From: Rhodopseudomonas palustris
GTDB lineage: Bacteria > Pseudomonadota > Alphaproteobacteria > Rhizobiales > Xanthobacteraceae
DNA: 64,000 nucleotides
Direction of reading: 5' to 3'
Assembly: GCF_003226555.1 (NCBI RefSeq)
Contig: NZ_QKQS01000038.1
Coordinates: 186,001-250,000, forward strand
Shown: in pieces, positions 43,806 to 53,769 of the stretch
Layout: every line of letters begins with the position of its first letter
How positions within the stretch are numbered: position 1 is the stretch's first letter
Made by a program: the position numbers and the translations under genes
The notes under the pieces: model-generated
Seen by the model: only the letters and a program-made list of their open reading frames with translations
What the model was told of the DNA's origin: nothing
Databases searched by the model: none

Positions 43806-45278
43806 TCAGGACTGCCCCTCGCGCGCCCGCGCGACCAGGGACGTCGTGCTGAAGCCGGGTAGCACATCGACCAACAGCACGTCTCCGCCCTTGGCCGCGA
43901 CGATCTCGTGGCCGACGACCTGCTCGCGGGTATAGTCGCCGCCTTTGACCAGCACGCTCGGTTCGATCCGGGTGATCAGCCGAAGCGGCGTATCTTCTTC
44001 GAAGATCGCCACCAGATCGACCGCCTCCAGCGCGGCCAGCACCTCGGCGCGAGCGCGTTCGTGCTGCACCGGCCGGCTCTCGCCCTTCAGCCGCCGCACC
44101 GAGGCATCGCTGTTCAGGCCGACGATCAGCCGATCACAGGCGCCGCGCGCCGCGGTCAGCACCTTGACGTGACCCGGGTGCAGAATGTCGAAGCAGCCGT
44201 TGGTGAATCCGACCCGCAGGCCCTCACGGCGCCACTGCTGCAGCCGCTCGTCGAGTTCCGCATCGCTGCCGATGATCTTTTCTTCAGCTGCCAGCGAAGC
44301 GTGTGGCAGGATTCGCCGCCGTAGTTCCGCCGGCGTCACCACCGCGGTACCGTTCTTGCTCACCGCAACAGCCGCAGCGGCACTGGCGGCCCGCATCGCG
44401 GCGGCCCAGTTGGCGCCCGAGGCCAGTACCACAGCCAGGACGGCCGCCACGGTATCGCCGGCACCGGAGACGTCGCGGACCTTCACCGGCAGCGCCGGCA
44501 CATGGATCGGTTCGCCCCCGCGCGGCACCAGCGTCATGCCGTGCTCGCTCTTCGTCACCAACATCGCCTCGCATTCGGCGAGCGCCATCGCGTCCTGGGC
44601 GGCCGCGGCAATCTCGTCATCGGTCGCTGCTGCGCTCCGGGTGGCCGCGGTGAATTCCTTGCGGTTCGGGGTCAGCAGCGTGGCGCCGCGATAGATCGCA
44701 AAGTTGGCACTTTTCGGATCGACGATCACGCGCTTGCCGAGCTTTTTGGCGGCCTCGATCGTGTCGCGAATGACCCTCGCTGTCAGCACGCCTTTGGCGT
44801 AGTCGGACAGCAGTACGATGTCGGCGCGGGCCAGTTGCGGCAAGATCGCATCGAGCAGACGCTGCTCGACGTCCGCGGCGGCCGGCGCCGCGGTCTCCCA
44901 ATCGGCCCGCAGCATGTGGGTCGAAAAATGCTCGGAGACGAACCGCACTTTCCGGGTGGTCGGCCGCGACGCATCACGCACCAGTACCGGCTCGATCCGC
45001 GACTCGCTGCCAAGTTCGGCCTCCAGAAAACGTCCGGTGGCATCATCGCCGATTAGGCCGACGAAGATGCAGCGCGCGCCGATCGCCGCGATGTTCCGGG
45101 CGACGTTGCCGGCGCCGCCGATATTGGTCTCGCTGCGCTGAACCGCGATCACCGGTGCCGGCGCTTCTGGCGAAATCCGCGACACCTCGCCATAGACAAA
45201 TTCGTCGAGCATCAGATCCCCAACGCACAGCACGGTCTGGCGGGCGATCGATTGCAGCAGGGCGTCGAAGCTGAACAT
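43806..45278 (-). CDS. hldE: Bifunctional heptose-7-phosphate kinase / heptose-1-phosphate adenylyltransferase
   Basis: 490 residues. Residues about 1-320 are the PfkB-type kinase ([29 protein letters not shown]) and about 340-490 the nucleotidyltransferase ([16 protein letters not shown]). It makes heptose-1,7-bisphosphate and later ADP-heptose. The ATG at 45278 begins the kinase domain; the longer frame to 45509 overlaps hldD in another frame and is rejected. It lies 25 bp after hldD in the same direction. Together with HldD, GmhA and GmhB it completes the ADP-L-glycero-D-manno-heptose pathway. Confidence 0.95.
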   Translation of the reverse strand: MFSFDALLQSIARQTVLCVGDLMLDEFVYGEVSRISPEAPAPVIAVQRSETNIGGAGNVARNIAAIGARCIFVGLIGDDATGRFLEAELGSESRIEPVLVRDASRPTTRKVRFVSEHFSTHMLRADWETAAPAAADVEQRLLDAILPQLARADIVLLSDYAKGVLTARVIRDTIEAAKKLGKRVIVDPKSANFAIYRGATLLTPNRKEFTAATRSAAATDDEIAAAAQDAMALAECEAMLVTKSEHGMTLVPRGGEPIHVPALPVKVRDVSGAGDTVAAVLAVVLASGANWAAAMRAASAAAAVAVSKNGTAVVTPAELRRRILPHASLAAEEKIIGSDAELDERLQQWRREGLRVGFTNGCFDILHPGHVKVLTAARGACDRLIVGLNSDASVRRLKGESRPVQHERARAEVLAALEAVDLVAIFEEDTPLRLITRIEPSVLVKGGDYTREQVVGHEIVAAKGGDVLLVDVLPGFSTTSLVARAREGQS

Positions 45279-45303
45279 CCGAATCCAAAACGGTTGGGCG
45301 CGA

Positions 45304-46284
45304 TCAGCGGAAGCGATCGCTACAGTCGAGGTAACCTTTGACGTAAGATTCGACCGCCTCTTCGAGCGGGGTGAAGCCGCCATTGTAGCCTGCGGCACGC
45401 AGCCGATCGCCTTCACTCTGGGTAAAGTACTGATAGCTGCCGCGAATCTGTTCCGGCATATCGATGTACTCGATCTGCGGCGGCGTGCCGAGCGCGGCGT
45501 AAGCGGCAAGGATCAGGTCGCGGAAGCTTCGGGCATGACTGGTGCCGACGTTGAAGATGCCGCTGACGCTTGGTGAAGCGAACAGCCACATCATCACCCG
45601 CACCACGTCGTCGACATAGATGAAGTCGCGGCGCTGATCGCCGTCGGCGATGCCGTCGCGATGCGATTTGAACAACTGCACCACCCGGCCGGACTTGATG
45701 TCCTCGAACCGCCGCGCCAGCACGCTGGCCATGGTGTCCTTGTGATACTCGTTCGGCCCGAACACGTTGAAGAATTTCAGGCCGGCCCATTGCGGCGGCA
45801 GCCTGTCGTCGTTGGCGGCCCGCTCGGCGACAACGAGGTCGAACAGATGCTTGCTCCAGCCATACAGGTTCATCGGCCGCAACTGTTTCAGCGCAGGGAG
45901 CGAAAAATCGTCATCGAAGCCGTGATCGCCGTCGCCATAGGTCGCTGCCGACGAGGCGTAGATCAGCGGCGTGCCGGTCTCGGTGCACCAGTCCAGCAGC
46001 CGCAGCGACAGCCGGAAATTGGTCTCCATCACCATGTCGCCGTCGGTGGCGGTGGTCGCGGAGATCGCCCCCATGTGGAACACGGCGTCGAGCTTGCGGC
46101 CTTTCAGCCAGTCGGCAAGTTCCGCCGGCGGCACGAAATCGGCCAGCTGCCGTTTGGCAAGGTTCTTCCACTTGCCGTCATGGCCGAGAAAGTCGGACAC
46201 CACGACGTCGGCCCGGCCGGCCTCGTTCAGCGCCGCGACCAGATTCGATCCAATGAACCCGGCGCCCCCGGTGACCAGCAGCAT
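45304..46284 (-). CDS. hldD: ADP-L-glycero-D-manno-heptose 6-epimerase
   Basis: 326 residues, extended [27 protein letters not shown], catalytic Tyr-Lys in [11 protein letters not shown], and the HldD-typical [11 protein letters not shown] and [19 protein letters not shown]. It converts ADP-D-heptose to ADP-L-heptose, the last step before heptosyltransferase. I chose the ATG at 46284 with GGAGAAG upstream. It is divergent from waaF (184 bp) and followed by hldE. Confidence 0.95.
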   Translation of the reverse strand: MLLVTGGAGFIGSNLVAALNEAGRADVVVSDFLGHDGKWKNLAKRQLADFVPPAELADWLKGRKLDAVFHMGAISATTATDGDMVMETNFRLSLRLLDWCTETGTPLIYASSAATYGDGDHGFDDDFSLPALKQLRPMNLYGWSKHLFDLVVAERAANDDRLPPQWAGLKFFNVFGPNEYHKDTMASVLARRFEDIKSGRVVQLFKSHRDGIADGDQRRDFIYVDDVVRVMMWLFASPSVSGIFNVGTSHARSFRDLILAAYAALGTPPQIEYIDMPEQIRGSYQYFTQSEGDRLRAAGYNGGFTPLEEAVESYVKGYLDCSDRFR

Positions 46285-46468
46285 GACTTCTCCGCCTCGA
46301 TTTGCGCGGCCACCTTTGCCCCACTCCGCCCGGGCAGGCAACTTCAACTCTGAATTGCTGTGAATGCGGAATGGGCCCGGCGCGAAATGCCGGCTGGACG
46401 CGGGCCGCCGCAGGCGCTAACCGGCTGGGCCGATCAGTCCCTGCCCGGCAGGGCAGGTAGAACAAGTA

Positions 46469-47545
46469 ATGAATTACGAATCACTCAAAGCTAGCCTGGC
46501 GACCGCGCCGGACCGCAACGAGACCAGCCCGGTGCTGCTGGTCCCGTATATGTGGATCGGCGATTTCGTGCGCTGCCACACCGTGGTGCGGGTGTTGAAA
46601 GATCGCTGGCCGAACCGGCCGGTCGACGTCCTCACCACGACGCTGTGCGCGCCGCTGGTCGACTATATGCCCGGCGTCCGCCAGGGAATCGTCTGGGACC
46701 TGCCGCGCAGCAAGATCTCGCTGTCCCAGGAACGGGCGCTGGCCGCGAAATTGCGGCAGCAGGGCTACGGCGCCTCCGTGGTGATGCCGCGCACCTTCAA
46801 ATCGACCATCGCGCCCTGGCTCGCTGGTATTCCGAAACGCACCGGCTTCATCGGCGAGGTCCGGTTCGGCCTGCTCAATGACTGGCGGCGCGGCGAGAAG
46901 GCGCTGCCGCGGATGATCGATCGCTGCGCCGCGCTAGCACTGCCGCCCCTACCCGAATTGCCGCTGGACTGGCCCGAGCCGCAGCTCCAGGTGCCGGAAG
47001 CCGATATCGCGGCCTGGCGGCAGGCGAACGGCCTGCACGGCCGGACCGTGGTGGCGCTCGCACCCGGCGCCGTCGGGCCGGCGAAACGCTGGAGCTATTA
47101 CGTCGAAGCCGGCAAGGCGCTGGCCGAGCGCGGCTTCGAGGTGTGGGTGATCGGCGGCCCCGGCGAGACTGCCAAGGCGCAGGAGATCGTCGCCGCCGGT
47201 GGTCCGGGCGTCCGCGACCTCACCGGCACCGACTTGCGCAATGGGATCCTGGCGCTGGCGGCAGCCGATCTGGTGATCTCCAACGATTCCGGCCTGCTCC
47301 ACGTCTCCGCGGCGATCGGCAGCCGAACCATCGGCATTTTCGGCCCGACCAGCCCCTGGCATTACGCCCCGCTCAATCCGATCGAGACAGTGATCCAGGC
47401 GCCGGGGGAGATTCCCTGCCGGCCATGCCACAAGCCGACCTGCCGGATGCAGCACCACCGCTGCATGCGCGACATCACAGTCGAGGACGTGACCGCCGCC
47501 GCGCTGAGGGCGCTGCAGGCCGCCGGCATAAACCCGGGCCTGTGA
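46469..47545 (+). CDS. waaF: LPS heptosyltransferase II
   Basis: 358 residues, GT9 (GT-B fold): PYMWIGDFVRCHTVVRVLK at the N-terminus, the ALAPGAVGPAKRW motif at the domain junction and ISNDSGLLHVSAAIGSRTIGIFGPTSP for donor binding. It adds the second heptose to the LPS inner core. The segment with cysteines near the C-terminus (PCRPCHKPTCRMQHHRCM) is typical of WaaF proteins. It precedes gmhA by 70 bp in the same direction. Confidence 0.92.
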   Translation: MNYESLKASLATAPDRNETSPVLLVPYMWIGDFVRCHTVVRVLKDRWPNRPVDVLTTTLCAPLVDYMPGVRQGIVWDLPRSKISLSQERALAAKLRQQGYGASVVMPRTFKSTIAPWLAGIPKRTGFIGEVRFGLLNDWRRGEKALPRMIDRCAALALPPLPELPLDWPEPQLQVPEADIAAWRQANGLHGRTVVALAPGAVGPAKRWSYYVEAGKALAERGFEVWVIGGPGETAKAQEIVAAGGPGVRDLTGTDLRNGILALAAADLVISNDSGLLHVSAAIGSRTIGIFGPTSPWHYAPLNPIETVIQAPGEIPCRPCHKPTCRMQHHRCMRDITVEDVTAAALRALQAAGINPGL

Positions 47546-47615
47546 GTGCCGCGGCTTGCGCCGGACCCGGCGCTGCGCTTTACCAAGGTCCCGAGCTTTA
47601 GCCTTCAGGTGTGAC

Positions 47616-48203
47616 GTGAGCCAGGACAAGATCGCCGCCCATTTCCAGCATTCGCTTGCGGCCATGACCGCGGCCGCGAGCGATGAGGCGCTGCTGACGG
47701 TGTCGCGGGCAATCGCTGCCGCATCAATCGCGGCACTACGCGCGGGCCACAAGATCCTGCTCGCCGGCAATGGCGGCAGCGCGGCCGACGCCCAGCACAT
47801 CGCCGCCGAGATCATCGGCCGCTACAAGCGTGACCGCGCCGCATGGCCGGCAGTGGCACTCACCACCGACACCTCGGCGCTCACCGCGATCGCCAACGAC
47901 TATGGCTTCGAGCGGGTGTTCGCCCGGCAGGTCGAAGGGCTCGGCCAGCCCGGCGACGTCTTCCTCGGCATCACCACCTCCGGCCGCTCGCCGAACATCC
48001 TCGCGGCACTCGAAGTCGCGCGCCAGCGCGGCCTCGTCACCGTCGGCATGACCGGCCCGAATGGCGGATCGATGGGCGCGCTGTGCGATCATCTGCTGAT
48101 CGCACCGGCCCCGGAGACTGCGCTGGTTCAGCAAATCCATTTAATGGCTGCGCATGCGATCTGCGACGAGATCGAAGTCGCGCTCGTTGCGCCGTCGCCA
48201 TGA
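47616..48203 (+). CDS. gmhA: Phosphoheptose isomerase (sedoheptulose-7-phosphate isomerase)
   Basis: 195 residues, SIS domain: GNGGSAADAQHIAAEIIGRYK, ITTSGRSPNILAAL and a C-terminal QIHLMAAHAICDEIE. It converts sedoheptulose-7-phosphate to D-glycero-D-manno-heptose-7-phosphate. I placed the start at the GTG at 47616 (VSQDKIAAHF), which matches family length; the frame upstream to 47556 has no similarity. Its stop overlaps the gmhB start by four bases (ATGA). Confidence 0.93.
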   Translation: MSQDKIAAHFQHSLAAMTAAASDEALLTVSRAIAAASIAALRAGHKILLAGNGGSAADAQHIAAEIIGRYKRDRAAWPAVALTTDTSALTAIANDYGFERVFARQVEGLGQPGDVFLGITTSGRSPNILAALEVARQRGLVTVGMTGPNGGSMGALCDHLLIAPAPETALVQQIHLMAAHAICDEIEVALVAPSP

Positions 48204-48742
48204 CCGCGACCGCACCGCGTCGTCCCGCTGCCTTCCTCGATCGCGACGGCGTCATCAACTACAACGATCACTATGTCGGCACGCGCGACCGCCTGCGCTG
48301 GATGCCGGGGATTGCCGCGGCGATCCGGCAGCTCAATGCGGCCGGCTACTACGTGTTCATCATCACCAACCAATCCGGCGTCGCCCGCGGCATGTTCAGT
48401 GAGGACGACGTCCGTGCCTTGCATCGCTGGATGCTGAACGAGTTGAATGCGCAAGGTGCGCGGATCGACGATGTCCGGTTCTGCCCGCATCATGTCGACG
48501 GAACGATCGAGGCCTATCGGGTCGCCTGCGAGCATCGTAAGCCGGGGCCGGGCATGATCCTGGATCTCGCCAAGGCCTGGCCGGTCGACATGGCGCGCAG
48601 CTTCGTGATCGGCGACAGCGCAAGCGATATCGAGGCAGCCCAAGCTGCCGGGATTCCCGGGTTTCGCTTCGAAGGCGAAGACATCGACAGCTTCGTCAAC
48701 CAGGTGCTCGCCGAGATGCAGCGCACCGCTGCATCCAACTAA
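48200..48742 (+). CDS. gmhB: D-glycero-D-manno-heptose 1,7-bisphosphate 7-phosphatase
   Basis: 180 residues, HAD-IIIA: nucleophile in FLDRDGVINYN, ITNQSGVARGMFSE, the zinc-loop region CPHHVDG...CEHRKPGPGMI and VIGDSASDIEAA. It removes the 7-phosphate between the two HldE steps. Its ATG overlaps the gmhA stop. The zinc-binding Cys/His set looks slightly reduced compared with E. coli GmhB (visible: CPHH and CEHRK). The 3' end overlaps the convergent waaC stop by four bases. Confidence 0.9.
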   Translation: MTATAPRRPAAFLDRDGVINYNDHYVGTRDRLRWMPGIAAAIRQLNAAGYYVFIITNQSGVARGMFSEDDVRALHRWMLNELNAQGARIDDVRFCPHHVDGTIEAYRVACEHRKPGPGMILDLAKAWPVDMARSFVIGDSASDIEAAQAAGIPGFRFEGEDIDSFVNQVLAEMQRTAASN

Positions 48743-49683
48743 CCGAGTAGCTGCTCCGCTGCCGCGATCGCCTGCTGCGCCGACGGACCGCCACTCTTGC
48801 CGCCGAGCACCCGCAGCGGACCACTGCCGACCGGGCCGGTCAGTCCTGGATCGGTCGCCACATAGATGCCGACCAGCGGCACCCGATACGCAGCAGCCAG
48901 ATGCAACAGGCCGGTATCAACGCCGATCACCACGGCTGCGCCCGCGATCACGCCGGCGGTGAGATCGAGCGGCTGACGCGGCAGCACGCGGCTGCCGGGA
49001 ATCGCAGCCGACAGCCGCTCGGCAGTCTGCCGCTCGGTCTCGGTACCCCATGGCAGCACCGGCTGCAGCCCGCAGCCCCGCAGCCAGCGGCCGGTCTCGA
49101 TCCAGTCTTCGGCGCGCCATTCCTTCGACACCCGCGAGGTGCCGTGCAGCAACAGCGCGTAAGGCGCATCAGCGCCGCGCGCCGGCTTGATCAGCCCATA
49201 GTCGATCTCGTCCGGCGGCTGATAGCCGAGCGACAATCCGGTAAGCGCGCGATTGCGCGCGACCGCGTGCAGCGCGCGGCTGACGCCGTGGCGGACCTGA
49301 TAGAACCGCGACGCGAAAGGCTCGCGGATGCTCTGTGCGTCGTAGCCATGGCGCTCGCCCTGGGCAAGACGCGCGATCACCGCTGAGCGGATCAGCCCCT
49401 GAGTGTCGATCACCTTGTCGAACTCGGGCTCGCGCAAGCGGGTGTTGAAATCGCCGATCTCCCGCCAGGTGGCGCGGGTCGCCAGATGCGATCGCCACCG
49501 CCGCGTCGCCACCGGGATCACCTCGGCCACCGACGGATGCAACCGTGCCAGCGGCGCGAACGCCTCCTCCACCACCCAGCTCATGCGCAGGCCCGGCAGC
49601 GCGCGCGCAGCATCCGCGATCGCGGGCATCTGGTGCACCACGTCGCCGAGCGAAGACGTCTTGATGATGAGGATGTCCGACAT
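48739..49683 (-). CDS. waaC: LPS heptosyltransferase I
   Basis: 314 residues, GT9: MSDILIIKTSSLGDVVHQMPA at the N-terminus (diagnostic of WaaC), VIDTQGLIRSA and VIGVDTGLLHLAAAYRVPLVGIY. It transfers the first L,D-heptose to Kdo of the inner core. The ATG at 49683 is clear; the frame extends upstream without similarity. It converges with gmhB (four-base overlap of the ends) and is divergent from galE (180 bp). Confidence 0.92.
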   Translation of the reverse strand: MSDILIIKTSSLGDVVHQMPAIADAARALPGLRMSWVVEEAFAPLARLHPSVAEVIPVATRRWRSHLATRATWREIGDFNTRLREPEFDKVIDTQGLIRSAVIARLAQGERHGYDAQSIREPFASRFYQVRHGVSRALHAVARNRALTGLSLGYQPPDEIDYGLIKPARGADAPYALLLHGTSRVSKEWRAEDWIETGRWLRGCGLQPVLPWGTETERQTAERLSAAIPGSRVLPRQPLDLTAGVIAGAAVVIGVDTGLLHLAAAYRVPLVGIYVATDPGLTGPVGSGPLRVLGGKSGGPSAQQAIAAAEQLLG

Positions 49684-49863
49684 TGACGCAGAAGGCCGCA
49701 ATTGCGCGGTCCTCGTTACAGATTGACAACCATAGAGTCGAATCCCCCGCGAAATCGCTGGCAATTCACTCCTTAGGCGGCCCCGCTATACCGCAATTCC
49801 ATTGTTTGTCGACAGGCTTGCGCGGATGCGCGAGCCGAACCAACACTTTGGACGGAAACCACG

Positions 49864-50877
49864 ATGACCGTACTCGTTACCGGCGGCGCCGGTTACATCG
49901 GAAGCCACACGGTTCTGGCGCTGGTCGAGGCCGGCGAAAGCGTGGTGGTGATCGACAATCTCTCGACCGGCTTTTCGCAGTTCGTTCCGGAAGGCGTGCC
50001 GCTGTTCATCGGCGATGCCGGCGACGAAAACCTGGTCGAGGGCGTGATTGCCTCGCACCGCGTGGATTCGATCATCCATATCGCCGGTTCGGTGATCGTC
50101 TCCGAGTCGATGCGCGATCCGCTCAGCTACTATCGCAACAACACCTCGGTTTCGCGCAGTGTTCTGAATGCCGCGGCGCGGCGCGGCGTCAAGAACGTCG
50201 TGTTCTCGTCGACCGCAGCGGTGTACGGCAATCCGGATCAGGTTCCGATCGGCGAGGATGCGCCGACGCGGCCGGCGTCACCCTATGGCCGCTCCAAGTT
50301 GATGACCGAGATCATGCTGCACGACGCGGCGATCGCTTACGGCATCAACTACGTGACGCTGCGCTACTTCAACGTCGCCGGTGCCGATCCGCAGGCGCGG
50401 ATCGGTCTCGCCACCGCAGGCGCCACGCATCTGCTGAAGATCGCCGTGGAGGCCGCCACCTGCCAGCGCAGACGGATCGACGTCTACGGCACCGATTATC
50501 CGACGCCCGACGGCAGTTGCATCCGCGACTTCATTCACGTCACCGACCTCGCGCAGGCGCACTGCGCCGCGCTCGACTACTTGCGCGCCGGCGGCAAGCC
50601 GGTAACCTTGAACTGCGGTTACGGCCGCGGCTATTCGGTGCTCGAAACGATCGACACCGTCAAACGCGTGGCCGGACGCAATTTCGCCGTCGCTGCCGCG
50701 GGACGCCGCCCCGGTGACATCATGACGATGGTCGCCGACACCAGCCGGATCCGCAGTACGCTCGATTGGACGCCGCATTACGACGACCTCGAGACCATCG
50801 CCACGCATGCGCTGGCGTGGGAGCAGAAGCTGGTGCGCATGCGCCAAGGGATTGAATTGCAAGCCATTCCGGCCTGA
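49864..50877 (+). CDS. galE: UDP-glucose 4-epimerase
   Basis: 337 residues: VTGGAGYIGSHTVLALVEAG, SSTAAVYG, catalytic Tyr-Lys in SPYGRSKLMTE, the GalE-specific YFNVAGADPQARIG and GSCIRDFIHVTDLAQAH. It interconverts UDP-glucose and UDP-galactose for LPS or exopolysaccharide. It lies within the LPS island, 121 bp before the MsbA-like exporter. WbpP-type UDP-GlcNAc epimerase activity cannot be ruled out. Confidence 0.92.
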   Translation: MTVLVTGGAGYIGSHTVLALVEAGESVVVIDNLSTGFSQFVPEGVPLFIGDAGDENLVEGVIASHRVDSIIHIAGSVIVSESMRDPLSYYRNNTSVSRSVLNAAARRGVKNVVFSSTAAVYGNPDQVPIGEDAPTRPASPYGRSKLMTEIMLHDAAIAYGINYVTLRYFNVAGADPQARIGLATAGATHLLKIAVEAATCQRRRIDVYGTDYPTPDGSCIRDFIHVTDLAQAHCAALDYLRAGGKPVTLNCGYGRGYSVLETIDTVKRVAGRNFAVAAAGRRPGDIMTMVADTSRIRSTLDWTPHYDDLETIATHALAWEQKLVRMRQGIELQAIPA

Positions 50878-50998
50878 CGGCGGTTTCGGTTCCGCCGTTT
50901 TGGCTTGAAAATCCAGGCCAGCGGGGGCAAGGACTCCGCCGAGACGCACGCCTTCCTCGCGCGCGACCCTTGTTCGACGCCGTCGATGGAACGCGGGA

Positions 50999-52801
50999 AT
51001 GACCGAAGCCCCACGCAAGATTACTGACGACCCCTATGGTGCGTGGCAGCTGATCCGCCGCCTCGTGATGGAACAGGCCTCGGCCTATTGGCGGCGCTAT
51101 GCGCTGGCGTTCGGGCTGATGGCGATCGCCGCCGCGGCGACCTCCGGCTCGGCCTTCCTGCTCGGCAAGGTGATCAACCAGGCCTATGTCGATCGCGATC
51201 TGCAGGGCATCATGTTCTGGTCGATCGTCACCCTCGTGGTGTTCAGCCTGAAGGGCGCGGCGACCTACGGCCAGTCGGTGATCCTTACCCAGATCAAGAA
51301 CGCGATCCTCGCCAACAATCAGCGGCGCATGTTCCACAAGCTGATGAGCGAGAGCATCGGCTTCTTTTCGCAGCGGCATTCGTCCGAGTTCCTCGCGCGC
51401 CTCACCGCCGGCGCCAACTCCGTCACCGAAGTTCTCAACCTGCTGATCAATGCGATCGGCCGTGATTTCTTGTCGCTGATCGGCCTGGTCATCGTGATGG
51501 TGATCCAGGATCCGTTCATGGCGCTGTTCGGTCTGTTGATCGCGCCGCCGGCGGCGTTCGTGGTGCGCAAGCTGGTGAAGCGGGTGAAGGGCCTGGCGCT
51601 GACGCAGTTCACCGGCAACGCTCAGATCCTCGAGACGATGCAGGAGTCGCTGCAGGGCATCCGCACCGTGAAGGCGTTCTCGCTCGAGAAGACCATGAGC
51701 GACCGGATCGACGCCAACATCGCCGCGGTGCAGGCCAACGCCGACAAGATGGCGAAAGTGTCGAACCGCTCCAGCCCGCTGATGGAAACGCTCGGCGGCT
51801 TCGCGGTGGCGGCGTCGCTGATGTATGGCGGCTATCGCGTGGTCGCGACCGGCGCGACGCCCGGCGAGTTCTTCTCTTTCCTGACCGCATTCCTGCTCGC
51901 CTACGAGCCGGCGAAGCGGCTGGCGCGGCTCAACATCGAGCTCAACAGCGGCTTGGTCGGCGCCCGGATGCTGCTCGAAATCATCGACAGCCCGCCGAGC
52001 GAGCCGGACGACAGCCACAGGCCGGCCCTGCAACTCACCAAGGCGCGGGTCGAGTTCGACCACGTCTCGTTCGCCTATCGACCCGACGAGCCGGTGCTCA
52101 ACCAGATGAGCTTCGTCGCCGAGCCCGGTCAGACGACCGCGCTGGTCGGCCCGTCCGGCGGCGGCAAATCGACGGTGCTGGCGCTGCTGCTGCGGCTGTA
52201 CGAAGTGCAATCCGGCGAGATCCGCATCGACGGACAGTCGACCGCGACCGTGTCGCGCGAGTCGCTGCGGCAGCAGACCGCCTATGTCGGTCAGGACGTG
52301 TATCTGTTCCGCGACACCGTCCGCGCCAACATCGCGTTCGGCAAGCTCGGCGCCACCGACGACGAGATCGTGGCCGCCGCCAAGGCCGCCTGCGCGCATG
52401 ATTTCATCATGAGCTTCCCGCTGGGCTACGATACCCCGGTCGGCGAACACGGCGCCCAGCTGTCCGGAGGCCAACGCCAGCGCATCGCGGTCGCCCGCGC
52501 GCTGTTGCGCGACGCGCCGATCGTGCTGCTCGACGAGGCCACCGCGGCGCTGGATTCGGAGTCGGAGAAGCTGGTGCAGGAGGCGATCGATCATCTCGCC
52601 CGGGGCCGCACTACCATCGTGATCGCGCACCGGCTGCACACCATCATGCACGCCGACTCGATCCTGGTGGTCGAAGCCGGCGAGATCGTCGAGCAGGGCC
52701 GGCACGACGACCTGCTGCGCCGAGACGGACGCTATGCCTCGTTCTTCCGGTTGCAGCAGCGTCACGCGACGCCTCTAGCTCCGGCCGAAGCCTCCGCCTA
52801 A
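50999..52801 (+). CDS. MsbA-like ABC exporter (lipid/LPS flippase type)
   Basis: 600 residues: six membrane helices (about 25-330) and an ATPase domain with Walker A GPSGGGKST, signature LSGGQRQRIAVARALL and Walker B IVLLDEATAALDSESE. It is the MsbA/lipid exporter type, next to core and sugar genes, so it may flip lipid A-core or another glycolipid. The start is the ATG at 50999. MsbA is often near lpxK and waaA, which are not here, so the symbol is withheld. Confidence 0.85.
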   Translation: MTEAPRKITDDPYGAWQLIRRLVMEQASAYWRRYALAFGLMAIAAAATSGSAFLLGKVINQAYVDRDLQGIMFWSIVTLVVFSLKGAATYGQSVILTQIKNAILANNQRRMFHKLMSESIGFFSQRHSSEFLARLTAGANSVTEVLNLLINAIGRDFLSLIGLVIVMVIQDPFMALFGLLIAPPAAFVVRKLVKRVKGLALTQFTGNAQILETMQESLQGIRTVKAFSLEKTMSDRIDANIAAVQANADKMAKVSNRSSPLMETLGGFAVAASLMYGGYRVVATGATPGEFFSFLTAFLLAYEPAKRLARLNIELNSGLVGARMLLEIIDSPPSEPDDSHRPALQLTKARVEFDHVSFAYRPDEPVLNQMSFVAEPGQTTALVGPSGGGKSTVLALLLRLYEVQSGEIRIDGQSTATVSRESLRQQTAYVGQDVYLFRDTVRANIAFGKLGATDDEIVAAAKAACAHDFIMSFPLGYDTPVGEHGAQLSGGQRQRIAVARALLRDAPIVLLDEATAALDSESEKLVQEAIDHLARGRTTIVIAHRLHTIMHADSILVVEAGEIVEQGRHDDLLRRDGRYASFFRLQQRHATPLAPAEASA

Positions 52802-52860
52802 CCTGATCGGACCTGACCCCGCGCCTCCCTCATCGCCCCCTTAACTTGCGAAAGACACTC

Positions 52861-53562
52861 ATGAGCACCGCTGGTTTCGTGATCGCCCCATCGCCGCAGC
52901 CCGCCCTCGCCGTCGCTGGGACCAGCGACCGCTTTCCGGTGCGCCGGATCTGGTGCGTCGGCCGCAACTATCTCGAACACGTCCGCGAGATGGGCAATGA
53001 CGAGCGCCAGCCGCCATTCTTCTTCGCCAAGCATGCCGACATGGTTGTGCCCGACGGCGCCACCATCCCTTATCCGCCGCTGACCAAGGATCTGCATCAC
53101 GAGGTCGAGCTGATCGTCGCGCTGAACAGCGGTGGACTGAACATTCCCGTCGAGAACGCGCTCGATCACGTCTGGGGCTATGCGGTCGGCATCGACCTCA
53201 CTCGCCGTGACCTGCAGATCGCCTCGCGCAAGAAGGAACAGCCCTGGGAGATCGGCAAATCGTTCGACGCCTCGGCGCCGTGCGGCGCGCTGCGCCCGGC
53301 CTCCGAGATCGGCCATCCGGCCACCGGCAAGATCTGGCTGTCGGTCAACGGCACCGAGCGGCAGAGCGGCGATCTGTCGGAGATGATCTGGAACGTGCCG
53401 GAGATCATCGCCAAACTCTCGGCCCAGGTCGAGCTCGCCGCCGGCGACATCATCATGACCGGCACCCCGGCCGGCGTCGCAGCGCTGTCGCCCGGCGACG
53501 CCATCACCTGCGGCGTCGACGGCATCGGCACGCTGAACGTGACCATCGGAAAGCCAGCCTGA
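52861..53562 (+). CDS. Fumarylacetoacetate hydrolase family protein, fumarylpyruvate hydrolase-like
   Basis: About 233 residues: [34 protein letters not shown], metal ligands in [10 protein letters not shown] (two Glu) and an Asp in the IDLTRRDLQ segment, and [14 protein letters not shown]. The first motifs fit the gentisate-pathway fumarylpyruvate hydrolase branch (NagK type). No gentisate dioxygenase or isomerase gene is nearby, so the pathway link is by family only; oxaloacetate decarboxylase or FAHD1-like activity is possible. I chose the ATG at 52861. Confidence 0.83.
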   Translation: MSTAGFVIAPSPQPALAVAGTSDRFPVRRIWCVGRNYLEHVREMGNDERQPPFFFAKHADMVVPDGATIPYPPLTKDLHHEVELIVALNSGGLNIPVENALDHVWGYAVGIDLTRRDLQIASRKKEQPWEIGKSFDASAPCGALRPASEIGHPATGKIWLSVNGTERQSGDLSEMIWNVPEIIAKLSAQVELAAGDIIMTGTPAGVAALSPGDAITCGVDGIGTLNVTIGKPA

Positions 53563-53577
53563 CGAGGCCAGCCGGCG

Positions 53578-53592
53578 TTAGCCAGCCATTAA
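53578..53592. promoter_or_regulatory. Near-consensus CtrA-type box (TTAG-N7-TTAA)
   Basis: TTAG at 53578-53581 and TTAA at 53589-53592 with seven bases between, one mismatch from the CtrA consensus, 48 bp before the 42-residue gene. Confidence 0.3.
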
Positions 53593-53640
53593 CCATAAAC
53601 CGGGAGTATCGCGGCGGGGGGCCGATCAGGAGCTGCCGCG

Positions 53641-53769
53641 ATGATGTCCGACTTCGGAAGATATCTTCTCGCCGTCCTCGCGACCATGGCGTTCCTGGCC
53701 ACTGCTCAGAATGCCGGCGGCCTGAGCTGGCGCGGCCACCCTCAGATCGCGATCGCTGCCAATCAGTAG
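53641..53769 (+). CDS. 42-residue exported or membrane peptide
   Basis: A small gene: MMSDFGRYLLAVLATMAFLA (one hydrophobic segment with an alanine-rich end, resembling a signal peptide), followed by a short polar tail ending in AIAANQ. AGGAG at 53628-53632 lies 8 bases before the ATG, a well-placed ribosome-binding site. It ends on the base before the stop codon of the convergent NAD(P)-binding protein gene. No homolog is recognised. It might be annotated as hypothetical in relatives. Confidence 0.55.
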   Translation: MMSDFGRYLLAVLATMAFLATAQNAGGLSWRGHPQIAIAANQ

